Assembly (NCBI GenBank): GCA_030698405.1
Contig: JAUYMU010000055.1
Coordinates: 106,646-170,645, forward strand
Direction: 5' to 3'
Origin: Bacteroidota bacterium
Lineage (GTDB): Bacteria > Bacteroidota > Bacteroidia > Bacteroidales > Prolixibacteraceae
DNA length: 64,000 nucleotides
Shown: piece by piece, positions 53,345 to 63,416 of the stretch
Layout: each line of letters begins with the position of its first letter
Numbering within the stretch: position 1 is the first letter of the stretch
Translations under genes and position numbers: made by a program
The notes under the pieces: model-generated
Told to the model about the DNA's origin: nothing
Seen by the model: only the letters and a program-made list of their open reading frames with translations
The model's database searches: none

Positions 53345-54445
53345 ATGGCTTTACAGTGTGGGATAGTAGGAATGCCCAATGTCGGAAAATCGACACTTTT
53401 TAATTGTTTATCGAATGCAAAGGCGCAGTCTGCCAACTTCCCGTTTTGCACCATTGAACCCAATCTAGGCGTAATTACCGTACCCGACGATCGTTTGATC
53501 AAGCTTGAAGAATTGGTTCATCCTGAAAGAGTGGTTCCAACAACTGTAGAGATTGTTGACATTGCAGGTTTGGTAAAAGGGGCAAGCAAGGGCGAAGGAC
53601 TTGGAAATAAGTTTCTTGCAAATATCAGGGAAACAGATGCCATCATTCATGTATTAAGGTGTTTTGACAATGACAATATTACCCATGTCGATCATACAAT
53701 CAATCCCGTTCGCGACAAAGAAACCATTGATATTGAACTTCAGTTAAAGGATCTTGAAACTGTTGAAAGTCGGCTTTCGAAAGTTGAACGGCAGGCTAAA
53801 ACAGGGAACGACCCGGAAGCAAAGCGGCTGTTTAAAGTTTTGAACATGTACAAAGATGCGCTTGTTCAGGGGAAATCGGCACGTACCGTTGAGATGGATG
53901 AAGCGGATACAAGGATTGCAAAAGATCTCCAATTGCTTACAAATAAACCTATTCTGTATGTTTGTAATATCGATGAAGCTTCGGTTGTAACCGGAAACGC
54001 TTATGTGGAAGCTGTAAAAGAAGCCATTAAGGACGAAAATGCGGAAATGCTGATGATTGCAGCTGCAACTGAAGCTGACATTGCAGAATTTGAAAGTTTT
54101 GAAGAACGCCAGATGTTCCTGGAAGATCTGGGTTTAAAGGAATCCGGTGTGCATAAACTGATTAAGACCGCTTACAAATTGCTTCAGCTCGAAACTTATT
54201 TCACTGCCGGAGTAAAGGAGGTTCGCGCATGGACCTACAAACGTGGATTTAAAGCCCCACAGGCAGCCGGGGTAATTCATACTGATTTTGAAAAAGGGTT
54301 TATCAGAGCTGAAGTAATCAAATACAACGATTTCATAACCCTAAAATCGGAGCAGGCTTGTAAGGAAGCCGGGAAAATGGCTGTTGAAGGCAAGGAATAT
54401 GTGGTGCAAGATGGAGATATCATGCACTTCAGGTTCAATGTTTAG
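53345..54445 (+). CDS. ychF: Redox-regulated ATPase/GTPase YchF (OLA1 family)
   Basis: 366 aa. G1 GMPNVGKST, G3 DIAGLVKGASKGEGLGN, and the modified G4 (CNIDE in place of NKxD) that confers ATP preference. A coiled-coil region and a C-terminal TGS domain (FITLKSEQACKEAGKMAVEGKEYVVQDGDIMHFRFNV) follow. It is ribosome-associated and linked to stress responses. Ends at a terminator. Confidence 0.96.
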   Translation: MALQCGIVGMPNVGKSTLFNCLSNAKAQSANFPFCTIEPNLGVITVPDDRLIKLEELVHPERVVPTTVEIVDIAGLVKGASKGEGLGNKFLANIRETDAIIHVLRCFDNDNITHVDHTINPVRDKETIDIELQLKDLETVESRLSKVERQAKTGNDPEAKRLFKVLNMYKDALVQGKSARTVEMDEADTRIAKDLQLLTNKPILYVCNIDEASVVTGNAYVEAVKEAIKDENAEMLMIAAATEADIAEFESFEERQMFLEDLGLKESGVHKLIKTAYKLLQLETYFTAGVKEVRAWTYKRGFKAPQAAGVIHTDFEKGFIRAEVIKYNDFITLKSEQACKEAGKMAVEGKEYVVQDGDIMHFRFNV

Positions 54446-54467
54446 GAATAATTTCACACAAATATTA

Positions 54468-54495
54468 AAAAGGCAGTCATTTTTGGCTGCCTTTT
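54468..54495 (+). terminator. Terminator of ychF
   Basis: AAAAGGCAG pairs with CTGCCTTTT (9 bp), ending in a T run. The remaining 54496-54814 is AT-rich and holds only the candidate asnB promoter. Confidence 0.8.
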
Positions 54496-54765
54496 ATGTT
54501 TTTATGAGTTTTTTTAACTGAAATTTCAAAAATAGCAATGTGATAAAAAATACATACTATTTTCTGGTCTTGGTGGTTTTATCACGGGGGTGCTTTCATT
54601 AAATTTCTTTAAATTATAAAAGTAGTTCTGAAATGAGTGGGGTAGTGGCTGAAAAAGTAGTATTGTCGAAATTTTATTGAGATACTTTAATTGTCAAAAA
54701 AGTTATATAATGTCAATATAACAAGAAAAAAGACAGAGAAAGTTTTAATAATTAATCAAAATGAC

Positions 54766-54773
54766 TATTTTTG
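54766..54773 (+). promoter_or_regulatory. -7 element before asnB
   Basis: TATTTTTG matches TAnnTTTG, about 42 bp before the start; at 19-20 nt upstream there is only TTTT instead of TTG. Confidence 0.35.
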
Positions 54774-54814
54774 GGCACTATATTGACAAAAGAAAAACAT
54801 TTAAAACTTAAAAT

Positions 54815-56488
54815 ATGTGTGGATTTGTAGGTGTGTTTGATTTGAAAGTAAAATCAGAGGATTTGCGTCCTCAGGTTTTGAAGATGTCGAAAAAAATTCG
54901 TCACCGCGGACCAGATTGGTCGGGAGTTTTTTCGTGCGATAAAGCTATTCTGTCTCATGAACGATTATCGATTGTCGATCCTGAATCAGGAGGTCAACCT
55001 TTGAAAAGCAGAGATGGAAAACTGGTATTGGCTGTAAACGGCGAGATTTATAACCATCAGGAAATCAGAAATCGGATGGGAGATTCCTACGATTTCATGA
55101 CCCAATCGGACTGTGAAGTTATTTTGGCATTGTACCGCGAAAAAGGCATTGATTTTCTGGAAGACCTGAATGGAATTTTTGCTTTTGCTTTGTACGATCA
55201 GGAGAAAGATGTTTATTTGGTTGCACGCGACCATATCGGAATCATTCCTTTGTACCAGGGATGGGATAAATCAGGAAATTACTACGTTGCGTCAGAACTT
55301 AAATCGCTGGAAGGTATTTGCAGCAATATCGAGGAATTCTTACCGGGCAAATATCTTTACAGTCCCGATGGCGAAATCAAAACATGGTACGAACGCGAAT
55401 GGACATCTTACGATGCTGTAAAAGACAACGGTTTTGACATCGCTGTTTTACGAAAAGCGCTGGAAGATGCGGTTCACCGTCAGTTGATGTCGGATGTTCC
55501 TTATGGCGTGCTGCTTTCAGGGGGGCTTGATTCTTCTGTAATTTCTGCAATTGCCAAAAAATATGCTGCTTTTCGTATCGAATCACAGGACTCAGAACAG
55601 GCATACTGGCCACAGTTACATTCCTTTGCAGTAGGTTTGATCGGTTCGCCCGATTTGATTGCAGCTAAAAAAGTGGCAGATCATATCGGAACCATTCATC
55701 ATGAAATTCATTTTACCGTGCAGGATGGAATGGATGCCTTGCGCGATGTTATTTATCACCTTGAAACCTACGATGTTACAACTATTCGTGCCTCAACTCC
55801 AATGTATTTGCTTGCACGGGTCATAAAGTCAACTGGCGTAAAAATGGTACTTTCGGGCGAAGGCGCCGATGAAATATTTGGTGGTTATCTGTATTTCCAC
55901 AAAGCGCCCAATGCAAGGGCATTTCATGAAGAAACGGTTCGTAAACTGAGCAAGCTCCATTTGTACGATTGTTTACGTGCCAATAAATCGCTTGCTGCCT
56001 GGGGGGTTGAAGGTCGTGTGCCTTTCCTCGATAAAGAATTTCTGGATGTGGCCATGCGGATCAATCCTGAAGAAAAAATGGCCAAAAATGGCCGTATGGA
56101 AAAATGGATTGTGCGCAAGGCATTTGAAGATTATTTGCCCGAGAGTGTTGTTTGGCGCCAGAAGGAACAGTTTTCGGATGGTGTTGGCTATAACTGGATT
56201 GACTCGCTGAAAGCGATGGTGGCCGAAAAAGTGACTGATGAACAAATGGCTACTGCAAAATTCAGGTTTCCGATCAACACGCCTCCATCGAAAGAAGAAT
56301 ATTACTACCGTTCTATTTTTACCGAGCATTTCCCGTCAGATTCGGCTGCAAGTTGTGTTCCCTCGGTTCCATCAATTGCCTGCAGTACACCAACTGCTCT
56401 TGAATGGGATGCCAGTTTTAAGAACAATGCCGATCCTTCAGGGCGTTCGGTAGGCAGCGTTCACCTTGAAGGTTATGTTGCTAAATAA
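54815..56488 (+). CDS. asnB: Asparagine synthetase B (glutamine-hydrolysing)
   Basis: 557 aa, the length of the housekeeping enzyme. Cys2 (MCGFVGV) is the glutaminase nucleophile, with RHRGPDWSG and NGEIYNH motifs. The synthetase PP-loop is LLSGGLDSS, followed by SGEGADEIFGGYLYFHKAPN. It converts aspartate, ATP and glutamine to asparagine. Followed by a strong terminator. Confidence 0.96.
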   Translation: MCGFVGVFDLKVKSEDLRPQVLKMSKKIRHRGPDWSGVFSCDKAILSHERLSIVDPESGGQPLKSRDGKLVLAVNGEIYNHQEIRNRMGDSYDFMTQSDCEVILALYREKGIDFLEDLNGIFAFALYDQEKDVYLVARDHIGIIPLYQGWDKSGNYYVASELKSLEGICSNIEEFLPGKYLYSPDGEIKTWYEREWTSYDAVKDNGFDIAVLRKALEDAVHRQLMSDVPYGVLLSGGLDSSVISAIAKKYAAFRIESQDSEQAYWPQLHSFAVGLIGSPDLIAAKKVADHIGTIHHEIHFTVQDGMDALRDVIYHLETYDVTTIRASTPMYLLARVIKSTGVKMVLSGEGADEIFGGYLYFHKAPNARAFHEETVRKLSKLHLYDCLRANKSLAAWGVEGRVPFLDKEFLDVAMRINPEEKMAKNGRMEKWIVRKAFEDYLPESVVWRQKEQFSDGVGYNWIDSLKAMVAEKVTDEQMATAKFRFPINTPPSKEEYYYRSIFTEHFPSDSAASCVPSVPSIACSTPTALEWDASFKNNADPSGRSVGSVHLEGYVAK

Positions 56489-56540
56489 AAATGTTTTTGG
56501 TTTCAGTATAAATTTTCTCAGGTTTTAGTTGAAACAGAAG

Positions 56541-56562
56541 AACCGGGCTTTTTGTCCCGGTT
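56541..56562 (+). terminator. Terminator of asnB
   Basis: AACCGGG pairs with CCCGGTT around CTTTTTGT, followed by T residues. Confidence 0.85.
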
Positions 56563-56649
56563 TTTTTGTTGATTAATTCAAGTATTCCTTGATTAAATTC
56601 TTTTATTTTGCATACGATTGAAATTCTTACAATTATTTAAAATTCAGAT

Positions 56650-57741
56650 ATGAAAAATGTATTGCTGATTGCTTTTGTATTTGGTCTGTTTGCGTGTTCA
56701 CAAACACCTGCTTATAAAGTCAATGTGAAATTAGATTCCGCCGAAGGAACCGCCTATTTGAGCCAACGCATCAAAGGTGACTGGATTAATCTTGATTCTG
56801 CGGTCATCGTAAATGGTACTTGTCAGTTTAGTGGGGTTGTTAAGAATCCTGAAATCTATTATTTAAGTGTCAGTACCAAAAAGGAAAAACTACCATTTTT
56901 TCTTGAAAATTCAGTCATTTCAATTTCAGGAAAAGTTGATTCACTGACGATTGCAACAGTTACAGGATCTGCGGTTCACAACGAATACCAGAACCTTCAG
57001 GATAAATTGGACGAATTGGATAAACAGGGAATGGCATTTTTTGAACAATCAAAAGTGGCAGAAAAATCAGGAGAAAAAGCAAAGGCCGACAGTTTAATGA
57101 CATTGGCTGAAAATGTTTTTGATTCGATTGATAATCAGCAAAAAGACTATATTAAAACGAATCCGGCCTCATGGATTTCACCGTATCTGCTTAGCAGGGT
57201 TTATTACGGAATGGAAGCCGACGAATTGGATGGTTACCTGTCGGGATTTGATACTGCACTCGATTCGGTTGCGACCATTGTTTCCATGAAAGAAAGGGTT
57301 GCGAAACTGAAAATAGTTGCAATCGGACAAATTGCTCCCGATTTTACCATGAATGATGAAAACGGAAATCCCGTAAAACTGAGTGATATTTATTCAAAGA
57401 ACGAATATACCCTGATCGACTTTTGGGCATCATGGTGCGGTCCTTGCCGCCGCGAGAACCCGAATGTGGTGGCTACATTTAACAACTTCAAGTCGAAAGG
57501 ATTTGGTGTGTTTGGTGTATCACTTGATGCTGATAAGGGAAAATGGTTACAAGCAGTTGCAGATGATCAGCTCGCCTGGCCACATGTATCGGATTTGAAA
57601 GGCTGGAAAAACGAAGCTGCTGCAATGTATTCGGTGAACTCGATACCAGCCAATTTGTTGGTTGACAGAACCGGTAAAATTATTGAGCGCAACCTTCGCG
57701 AAGAAAAACTTCCAGAAACGATTGCAGAATTATTGAAATAA
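56650..57741 (+). CDS. TlpA-like thioredoxin lipoprotein with DUF4369-type N-domain
   Basis: 363 aa. The lipobox LFAC (Cys16) ends a signal peptide, so it is membrane-anchored facing the periplasm. The N-terminal region (about 22-105) is of the DUF4369 type, with a helical linker, then a thioredoxin fold with the redox pair Cys263-Gly-Pro-Cys266 (FWASWCGPCRREN). Such proteins reduce or exchange disulfides during cytochrome or envelope-protein maturation. It lies 7 bp before a small membrane-protein gene. Confidence 0.9.
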   Translation: MKNVLLIAFVFGLFACSQTPAYKVNVKLDSAEGTAYLSQRIKGDWINLDSAVIVNGTCQFSGVVKNPEIYYLSVSTKKEKLPFFLENSVISISGKVDSLTIATVTGSAVHNEYQNLQDKLDELDKQGMAFFEQSKVAEKSGEKAKADSLMTLAENVFDSIDNQQKDYIKTNPASWISPYLLSRVYYGMEADELDGYLSGFDTALDSVATIVSMKERVAKLKIVAIGQIAPDFTMNDENGNPVKLSDIYSKNEYTLIDFWASWCGPCRRENPNVVATFNNFKSKGFGVFGVSLDADKGKWLQAVADDQLAWPHVSDLKGWKNEAAAMYSVNSIPANLLVDRTGKIIERNLREEKLPETIAELLK

Positions 57742-57748
57742 TTATGGA

Positions 57749-58138
57749 ATGGAACAATTAACACTTACCACGCCTGCGTTGCTTTTTTCGGCAGTATCGC
57801 TGATTTTACTTGCCTACACCAATCGGTTTCTGGCTTATGCCTCGGTAGTTCGCGGGCTCCATGCTACTTTCAAGGAAAACCCTAACATATTGCTTCTCGG
57901 ACAAATTCAGAATTTGAGAAAACGGTTGCGGTTAACCCAAACCATGCAGGTTCTGGGCATTTCCAGCCTTTTACTTTGTGTAATTTGTATGTTCATGATT
58001 TATGTGCATTTATCCGCCCTGGCCGAAATTACATTTGCAGTTGCCCTGGTTCTGCTAATACTTTCGCTTGCTTTATCTGTTCGTGAGATTCAGATTTCGG
58101 TAAAAGCGCTCGATCTTCAATTGAGCGATATGGAGTGA
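57749..58138 (+). CDS. DUF2721-type membrane protein
   Basis: 129 aa with three hydrophobic segments (about 9-28, 68-88, 93-110). The patterns TPALLFSAVSLILLAYTNRF and RKRLRLTQTMQVLGISSLLLC, ending VREIQISVKALDLQL, fit DUF2721. Function unknown. It probably shares a transcript with the TlpA-like gene upstream. Confidence 0.75.
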   Translation: MEQLTLTTPALLFSAVSLILLAYTNRFLAYASVVRGLHATFKENPNILLLGQIQNLRKRLRLTQTMQVLGISSLLLCVICMFMIYVHLSALAEITFAVALVLLILSLALSVREIQISVKALDLQLSDME

Positions 58139-58261
58139 AAATATTTACCATTTATTCATTTACCATTTACGATTTTGCTTATTCGGGCGCCAAATAGTAA
58201 ATGGTAAATCGTCAAATGGAATCTTTGCTTATCTTCGCGCCTTCCAAATAAGTGAAATCCA

Positions 58262-59173
58262 ATGGTAATGTATTTTGGTGAAATTGCTGCCCTTCTGACA
58301 GCCGTCTTCTGGACAGTTACGAGCATGTCGTTTGAGTCGGCGGGTAAAAAAGTAGGCTCGCTTTCTGTTAATTTAATCCGTCTGGTTGTAGCCTTTTTTA
58401 TTTACGGTGTTGTTAATTATTTCAGAAGAGGATTGTTTCTTCCGATTGATGCCACTACTGAAAGCTGGTTGTGGCTGGCACTTTCGGGCCTTGTTGGGTT
58501 TGTAATAGGCGATTTGTTGCTTTTTCAGGCTTTTGTTGTGATTGGCGCACGCATTTCGATGCTAATAATGGCGCTGACGCCGCCGATTACCGCATTTGTA
58601 AGCTGGATGATATTGGGAGAAGTACTGAGCCCGATGAATTGGGTCGGTATGATTGTGACCCTGTCCGGAATTTCGATCGTAATTCTGAAGCGTGAAAAGA
58701 AAGAGGAAAACTCAAAGAAGAGGCGAAAAATATCAGCCAATTACAGTATCTCCGGAATATTACTCGCTTTTGGCGGGGCAGTGGGGCAGGGTGTCGGACT
58801 GGTGCTCAGTAAAAAAGGAATGGGCGAATACGATGCTTTTGCCGCTTCGCACATTCGTGTAATTACCGGAATGATTGGGTTCGCCATTCTAATACTGATT
58901 GCCCGAAAATACGGAAAAGTATGGACAGCTCTTCAACACAAATCAGCAATGAAACGTGTTGCTTTGGGTTCGTTCTTTGGTCCGTTTCTGGGCGTTTCCT
59001 TTTCATTGCTGGCCATTCAGCATACACAGGCCGGCATTGCTGCAACCATTATGTCAATTGTTCCGGTATTAATTATTCCTCCTGCAATTCTGTTTTTTCA
59101 TGAAAAGGTAAATTGGAAAGAAAGTATTGGTGCAATTATTACCGTTGGAGGTGTTGCCATTTTCTTTTTATAA
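58262..59173 (+). CDS. EamA/DMT-family transporter
   Basis: 303 aa with about ten membrane helices in two EamA repeats (first ending ILGEVLSPMNWVGMIVTLSGISIVIL, second ending FHEKVNWKESIGAIITVGGVAIFFL). A basic cytoplasmic loop (KREKKEENSKKRRK) separates the halves. Likely exports or imports a small metabolite; substrate unknown. Short inverted repeats (TTACCATTTA / TAAATGGTAA, about 58145-58215) lie upstream. Confidence 0.88.
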   Translation: MVMYFGEIAALLTAVFWTVTSMSFESAGKKVGSLSVNLIRLVVAFFIYGVVNYFRRGLFLPIDATTESWLWLALSGLVGFVIGDLLLFQAFVVIGARISMLIMALTPPITAFVSWMILGEVLSPMNWVGMIVTLSGISIVILKREKKEENSKKRRKISANYSISGILLAFGGAVGQGVGLVLSKKGMGEYDAFAASHIRVITGMIGFAILILIARKYGKVWTALQHKSAMKRVALGSFFGPFLGVSFSLLAIQHTQAGIAATIMSIVPVLIIPPAILFFHEKVNWKESIGAIITVGGVAIFFL

Positions 59174-59194
59174 ATTGCACAAAACTATCTCACC

Positions 59195-59491
59195 ATGAAT
59201 CCAAAACTGAAATCGATGTTGGCTCATTTTACCCCGATTGGCTGGTTTCTCGCCGTTTTGCTGAACAGCATTAAAAAAGATTCGATGACCGGTTTCTATC
59301 TGCGGCAGTTGCTTGGTCTCTATATTTGCTTTTTTTTATCTTGGTATATTCCTGATTATTATATTATTGCCTGGGGATTTCTTTTCGTTTTATGGACCTA
59401 CAGTTTTATTGGCACCGTTAAATCAGCAGAACATCTGATTCCTTTCATCGGTGCATTGTTTCAGAAATGGTTTCAGAAAATTGCGCGATGA
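59195..59491 (+). CDS. Small membrane protein (DUF4870-like)
   Basis: 98 aa with an N-terminal HFTPIGWFLAVLLN segment, then two or three hydrophobic helices (YICFFLSWYIPDYYIIAWGFLFVLWTYSFIG). It resembles short DUF4870-type proteins, but this is uncertain. Function unknown. It begins 21 bp after the DMT transporter. Confidence 0.6.
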   Translation: MNPKLKSMLAHFTPIGWFLAVLLNSIKKDSMTGFYLRQLLGLYICFFLSWYIPDYYIIAWGFLFVLWTYSFIGTVKSAEHLIPFIGALFQKWFQKIAR

Positions 59492-59498
59492 AGAGTTG

Positions 59499-60377
59499 TT
59501 ATTGCTTGGTTTTTAATGGTTTTTCCGATTCATCAAAGAATTGTTTCTGAAGTGCCGGTGTGACTTCATCTTTTTTTACAGCCTGAATCATTTTTACCAA
59601 TTGCTCAACGGTTGAACTAATCAGCAATTCACCGGCCTGCGCATTTGCTTTTGTGCCGTCTCCGGAATAATGGTTCGGATATTTGGCGTACCACCATATT
59701 CCTGTGTAAACATTGGAAAGATTTTTTAACCTGTCCTGATCAATTCCTGATTGCTGGCCTGCCCGATCCAAATGGACAAATTCAGGAATAATCGCTTTCA
59801 TAACAGATGATTCTTCGTTTCCTGCATGTTGATTGTACGGATCGTGTTGTGTGAGTTCTTCCGCTTTTTTGATGACTTCCGGATCATCGGTCGGCTGAAA
59901 CCAATACAAACTGTACGTACGTCGTTCAGACAATTGAGCCATTCCAAAGTAGTTTAAGAATGCATTGTTGCCGCCATGTCCGTTCACAATGATTATTTTA
60001 TCAAACCCGTTTCGGGCAAGTTCGTCCAATGTTTCCTGAAGTACTTTCCAAATCAGTTCCGGGCTGTATGCAATCGTTCCAGGCTGCTGTTTGGCCTCGT
60101 TTATCTGGCTGAAATAATACCAGGGAAACACGACTGTATATTCTTTTTCGGCTGCACGCATGGCAAATTCGCGGGCAGCATACAAATCGGTTCCAAGTGG
60201 CAGATGTGGCCCATGTTTTTCGAACACTCCGATTGGGAGGATGCAGGTTTTGGAAGATCTTTCGACCGCTTGGATGTAATCAGGCGCAGTTAATTCTTCG
60301 AGGCGAAACGGAAGTTGCTGAGCGGTTAATGAAAATACTGCAAACAGGCATAAAAACAGGGAAGATAGTCGTTTCAT
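59499..60377 (-). CDS. Exported creatininase-family amidohydrolase
   Basis: 292 aa with a signal peptide (about 1-20, LTAQ), unusual for a family that is mostly cytoplasmic. Metal-binding motifs: LPIGVFEKHGPHLPLGTD (Glu, His, Asp), VNGHGGNN, and HAGNEESSVM. It likely hydrolyses a small cyclic or linear amide in the periplasm; the substrate is unknown. Converges with the small membrane-protein gene. Confidence 0.88.
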   Translation of the reverse strand: MKRLSSLFLCLFAVFSLTAQQLPFRLEELTAPDYIQAVERSSKTCILPIGVFEKHGPHLPLGTDLYAAREFAMRAAEKEYTVVFPWYYFSQINEAKQQPGTIAYSPELIWKVLQETLDELARNGFDKIIIVNGHGGNNAFLNYFGMAQLSERRTYSLYWFQPTDDPEVIKKAEELTQHDPYNQHAGNEESSVMKAIIPEFVHLDRAGQQSGIDQDRLKNLSNVYTGIWWYAKYPNHYSGDGTKANAQAGELLISSTVEQLVKMIQAVKKDEVTPALQKQFFDESEKPLKTKQ

Positions 60378-60449
60378 GGTTGTTGGTTTTTAGGTTGATT
60401 GGCTAAAAATAGCAAATTGAAAATCAACAACCTACAACTTCTCCTTGAT

Positions 60450-61934
60450 TTATTGTTTTTTCAGATTCTGGAATTTATCAGGGTTGATGTACATTTCGTT
60501 GGCAAAAGGTTTGAAATCACGGCTGTCGGAAACTTTCCGAAGTCCCATTTTTGCTGATTTTAAAACCATGCCTGTTACCGGAATTCCTTTAATATCTGAC
60601 AACACTAAACTTAACAAGGTTTCGTTCGGATCACCAAAGGGTAATAGGTTGGCAAAATCTTCTTCCGAAATTATGTTTGGAGTCAAACCATTAACATAGT
60701 CTGATTCGTCCCTCGAATTGGCATATTTTACGACGATGGGTTGCATGGCCCATTTGTGATTTGGATTGACAGTCCCTCGTTCGTTCCAATCTCTTACAGT
60801 CGTCGAGCCCGTATATTTCCCGTTCGTATTGATGCCAACAACGGTAACATTCATATAGGGTCTCAGCCCGTTTATAAGCATTTCGCTGGCAGAGGCAGTA
60901 TTGTCGGAAACAATGATGTGTATTTTGTTAAGGTTAAGGGTATTGATTGTAGTTACCGGATTTTTATCGGTTTTATCAATGAAAGTGGTAAAATTATCGT
61001 TGAGCGATGCAAGGCCATATTCGCTCACAAAGTACGATTGCAATCCGCTATTGTACTTTGCTTTGGCATATACTTTAGTAGCATCAGTCCCGTAAATCAT
61101 GCTGGCCAGGTAAATACTGCTTTGTACCGATCCTCCGCCATTGTATCGTAAATCCAATATCAGCCTATCAATATTTGCAACTTTGAATTTTTTGAAAACA
61201 TCATTCAACTGAATGTCGAAATCAGAATTAAATCCGTTGTAAACCAAATACCCGATTTTTTGATTGTTGAAAATAAAAATAGTGTCCTTGTTGATCGGAT
61301 TTTCCTGCATTTCAATGGCGGTGACATTCACGGTGCGGTTGTTGGGAACAATGGTATAGTCGATGATGTTTGCAAATGATAATTTGGATACCAAGGTATT
61401 GTATAATAACGTCCCATAGTTTGATTCAGTAATTTGCTGATCATTCACTTTCACGATGATATCCCCACGCCTGATACCTGCTTTGTCAGCTGGAGAGCCT
61501 TTGTATACATAGAGCACAAGTCCTAAAACATTCTTGGAGGTTCCGTATCCCACAGGGTAGATGTAATACCCCGCCGTTTCGGAAATGCCCGAAATCCAAT
61601 CGTCAATTTCTTTTGAGTCATCAACCAGAAACGACCATTTGTCAACTTCTTTGTATTTGTACAACAAACTGGTAAACAATTTCTGTGGGTCAGTATAGGT
61701 ATTAAGGAAGGCATTTAAACTGTCTTTTTTTGCATATTTGGAATTCGTTAATCCGGCAACCTGACTGTTCCATAAATAATAGTCAGATAATCCGTTCCAG
61801 ATAAACGAATTTACTTCGGTGGCTTCCGGGATAACTTCCGGAATTATTGGTTCCTCTTCTTTCACACATCCTGAAATCAATGCAACGGCAATCATAAGAT
61901 ATGGGAGGAGACTTTTGTATAATGTTTTTTTCAT
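60450..61934 (-). CDS. S41-family (C-terminal processing) peptidase lipoprotein with PDZ domain
   Basis: 494 aa. The lipobox ISGC (Cys about 22) indicates a lipoprotein. A helical N-domain is followed by a PDZ domain (GIRRGDIIVKVNDQQI) and the S41 core with LILDLRYNGGGSVQSSIYLAS, the nucleophile Ser in SDNTASASEMLINGL, and a downstream Lys in NTNGKYTGST. It degrades or processes envelope proteins. It lies 45 bp after the MgtC/DUF4010 gene on the same strand. Confidence 0.92.
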   Translation of the reverse strand: MKKTLYKSLLPYLMIAVALISGCVKEEEPIIPEVIPEATEVNSFIWNGLSDYYLWNSQVAGLTNSKYAKKDSLNAFLNTYTDPQKLFTSLLYKYKEVDKWSFLVDDSKEIDDWISGISETAGYYIYPVGYGTSKNVLGLVLYVYKGSPADKAGIRRGDIIVKVNDQQITESNYGTLLYNTLVSKLSFANIIDYTIVPNNRTVNVTAIEMQENPINKDTIFIFNNQKIGYLVYNGFNSDFDIQLNDVFKKFKVANIDRLILDLRYNGGGSVQSSIYLASMIYGTDATKVYAKAKYNSGLQSYFVSEYGLASLNDNFTTFIDKTDKNPVTTINTLNLNKIHIIVSDNTASASEMLINGLRPYMNVTVVGINTNGKYTGSTTVRDWNERGTVNPNHKWAMQPIVVKYANSRDESDYVNGLTPNIISEEDFANLLPFGDPNETLLSLVLSDIKGIPVTGMVLKSAKMGLRKVSDSRDFKPFANEMYINPDKFQNLKKQ

Positions 61935-61979
61935 CTTGCTGTTTACTTAAAATGAGTGATTTATTTGAAATTACTAACG

Positions 61980-63260
61980 TTAAAGTAGATAAAATATTAT
62001 CGACAGTAACAATCCGGAAACGATCAGTATTGAAAAATTCAAAATTAAGCTTTTGCGGATACTTTTGCTACTCAAAGCGACAGAATAAAGCATTTTTAAC
62101 AGGTTGTTGCTATTGGTCGCATTTAAAATGGCCAAAACAATGGTCATCTGGTCTATTCCTGATTTTTGCTGAAGCAGGTTTAGTAAAAACGGATCGATAT
62201 CGGTTACACCCACTGCGAATGCCAGGTTTGTAACTCCGGCACTTCCATAAGTTTTCAGTACAAAGTCGGTCACAAGTGCGAAAACTACAAACAATATCCC
62301 GAAAATAGCGGCTGTTCTGAATTCCAGTGGATTTTTATCCGATGCTAAATTGATCTCCTGGACTTCGGCATTATCTGCTTTTTGATTTTTCCGGTCAATA
62401 AATTTCGAAAGCAAAAAAGTAATAAGGAACATTACAATGAACGGAATGGCCAGCATTCCAGCTATCTCCCGATTGAAAATAAAAGCCAGAAAAAGAATCC
62501 TTAGGTACATCATTCCATTGGCAATCATTATGGCCGAAACAGTCTGTAATCCAGATAATTCATTTTTATTTTGTCGTGCCAGAATAATAGTGGTGGCAGT
62601 GCTGCTGTAAATTCCTCCTAAAAGTCCGGTCAGGAAAATGCCTGAATCGGGAAATACAAATTTCTTCAGCAAATAACTGCAATACGAAATGCCGGAAACT
62701 ACCATGATAGCCAGCCACAAATGATAGGGAGAAATCGGGATTTGTTCCGAAATATTGGCTTCAGGAAGTAGTGGAAGTATGATACCGGCAAACGCGATAA
62801 ATTTTGCCAGTGTAATAAACTCTTCTTCGGAAGCTTTTTTAGACAAAGTAATAAAGTGGCTTTTTAATTCTGTAACAATCAGCAATGCAACGATAAAGGA
62901 AAGTACCAGCCAGATTGGCTGGGTGAAAACCATGATTGGGATGCAATAAGTTAGTAGAGCCAGAATGGTGCTGGTCAAACCGTATTTGCTGTTTTGCCCA
63001 ATTTTGTGGTAATACTGAATGCTCAGCAGTAGGCCAATCAACGCAAATCCAAACAGAAAAGGGATATAATTGACTGTATCGGCGATAAACAGTACATAAG
63101 CCAGCAATCCGATAAACGTGAAAGTGCGATCAGTACCGAAAAGCAGATCTTCGTTTTCGTTGATATGGTGCCTTCGTTGTTCCAGGCCGATCAGCAATGA
63201 AAAGATCAGCACCAAAAAGAAATTGATGAACTCTTCAGGGATAAAATTCAGGAGCTCCAT
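61980..63260 (-). CDS. MgtC/SapB-DUF4010 family membrane protein
   Basis: 426 aa with about eleven or twelve membrane segments. The N-terminal part (FSLLIGLEQRRHH ... GTDRTFTFIGLLAYVLF) is the MgtC/SapB-like signature with its Arg-Thr-Phe motif; the rest is DUF4010. The transported ion or role is unknown. Confidence 0.88.
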   Translation of the reverse strand: MELLNFIPEEFINFFLVLIFSLLIGLEQRRHHINENEDLLFGTDRTFTFIGLLAYVLFIADTVNYIPFLFGFALIGLLLSIQYYHKIGQNSKYGLTSTILALLTYCIPIMVFTQPIWLVLSFIVALLIVTELKSHFITLSKKASEEEFITLAKFIAFAGIILPLLPEANISEQIPISPYHLWLAIMVVSGISYCSYLLKKFVFPDSGIFLTGLLGGIYSSTATTIILARQNKNELSGLQTVSAIMIANGMMYLRILFLAFIFNREIAGMLAIPFIVMFLITFLLSKFIDRKNQKADNAEVQEINLASDKNPLEFRTAAIFGILFVVFALVTDFVLKTYGSAGVTNLAFAVGVTDIDPFLLNLLQQKSGIDQMTIVLAILNATNSNNLLKMLYSVALSSKSIRKSLILNFSILIVSGLLLSIIFYLL

Positions 63261-63377
63261 ATTTTAAATTTTGCTTTCCAACAAAGATAATTAAAAGGTG
63301 CATAAAGAAACTTCAATCTGTTATTCGCTCAACTTTAAGCACTTTAGCTTTTTACTTCAAATACTCCCTATTAATAT

Positions 63378-63407
63378 TTGAATATGCCAAACAAACTGTT
63401 ACTTTTG
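63378..63407 (+). promoter_or_regulatory. Promoter of the tRNA-Lys array
   Basis: TTG (63378-63380), 19-nt spacer, TACTTTTG (63400-63407), a full match to the phylum consensus. The predicted start falls just before the first tRNA-like copy. Confidence 0.75.
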
Positions 63408-63416
63408 TCGCCGATT

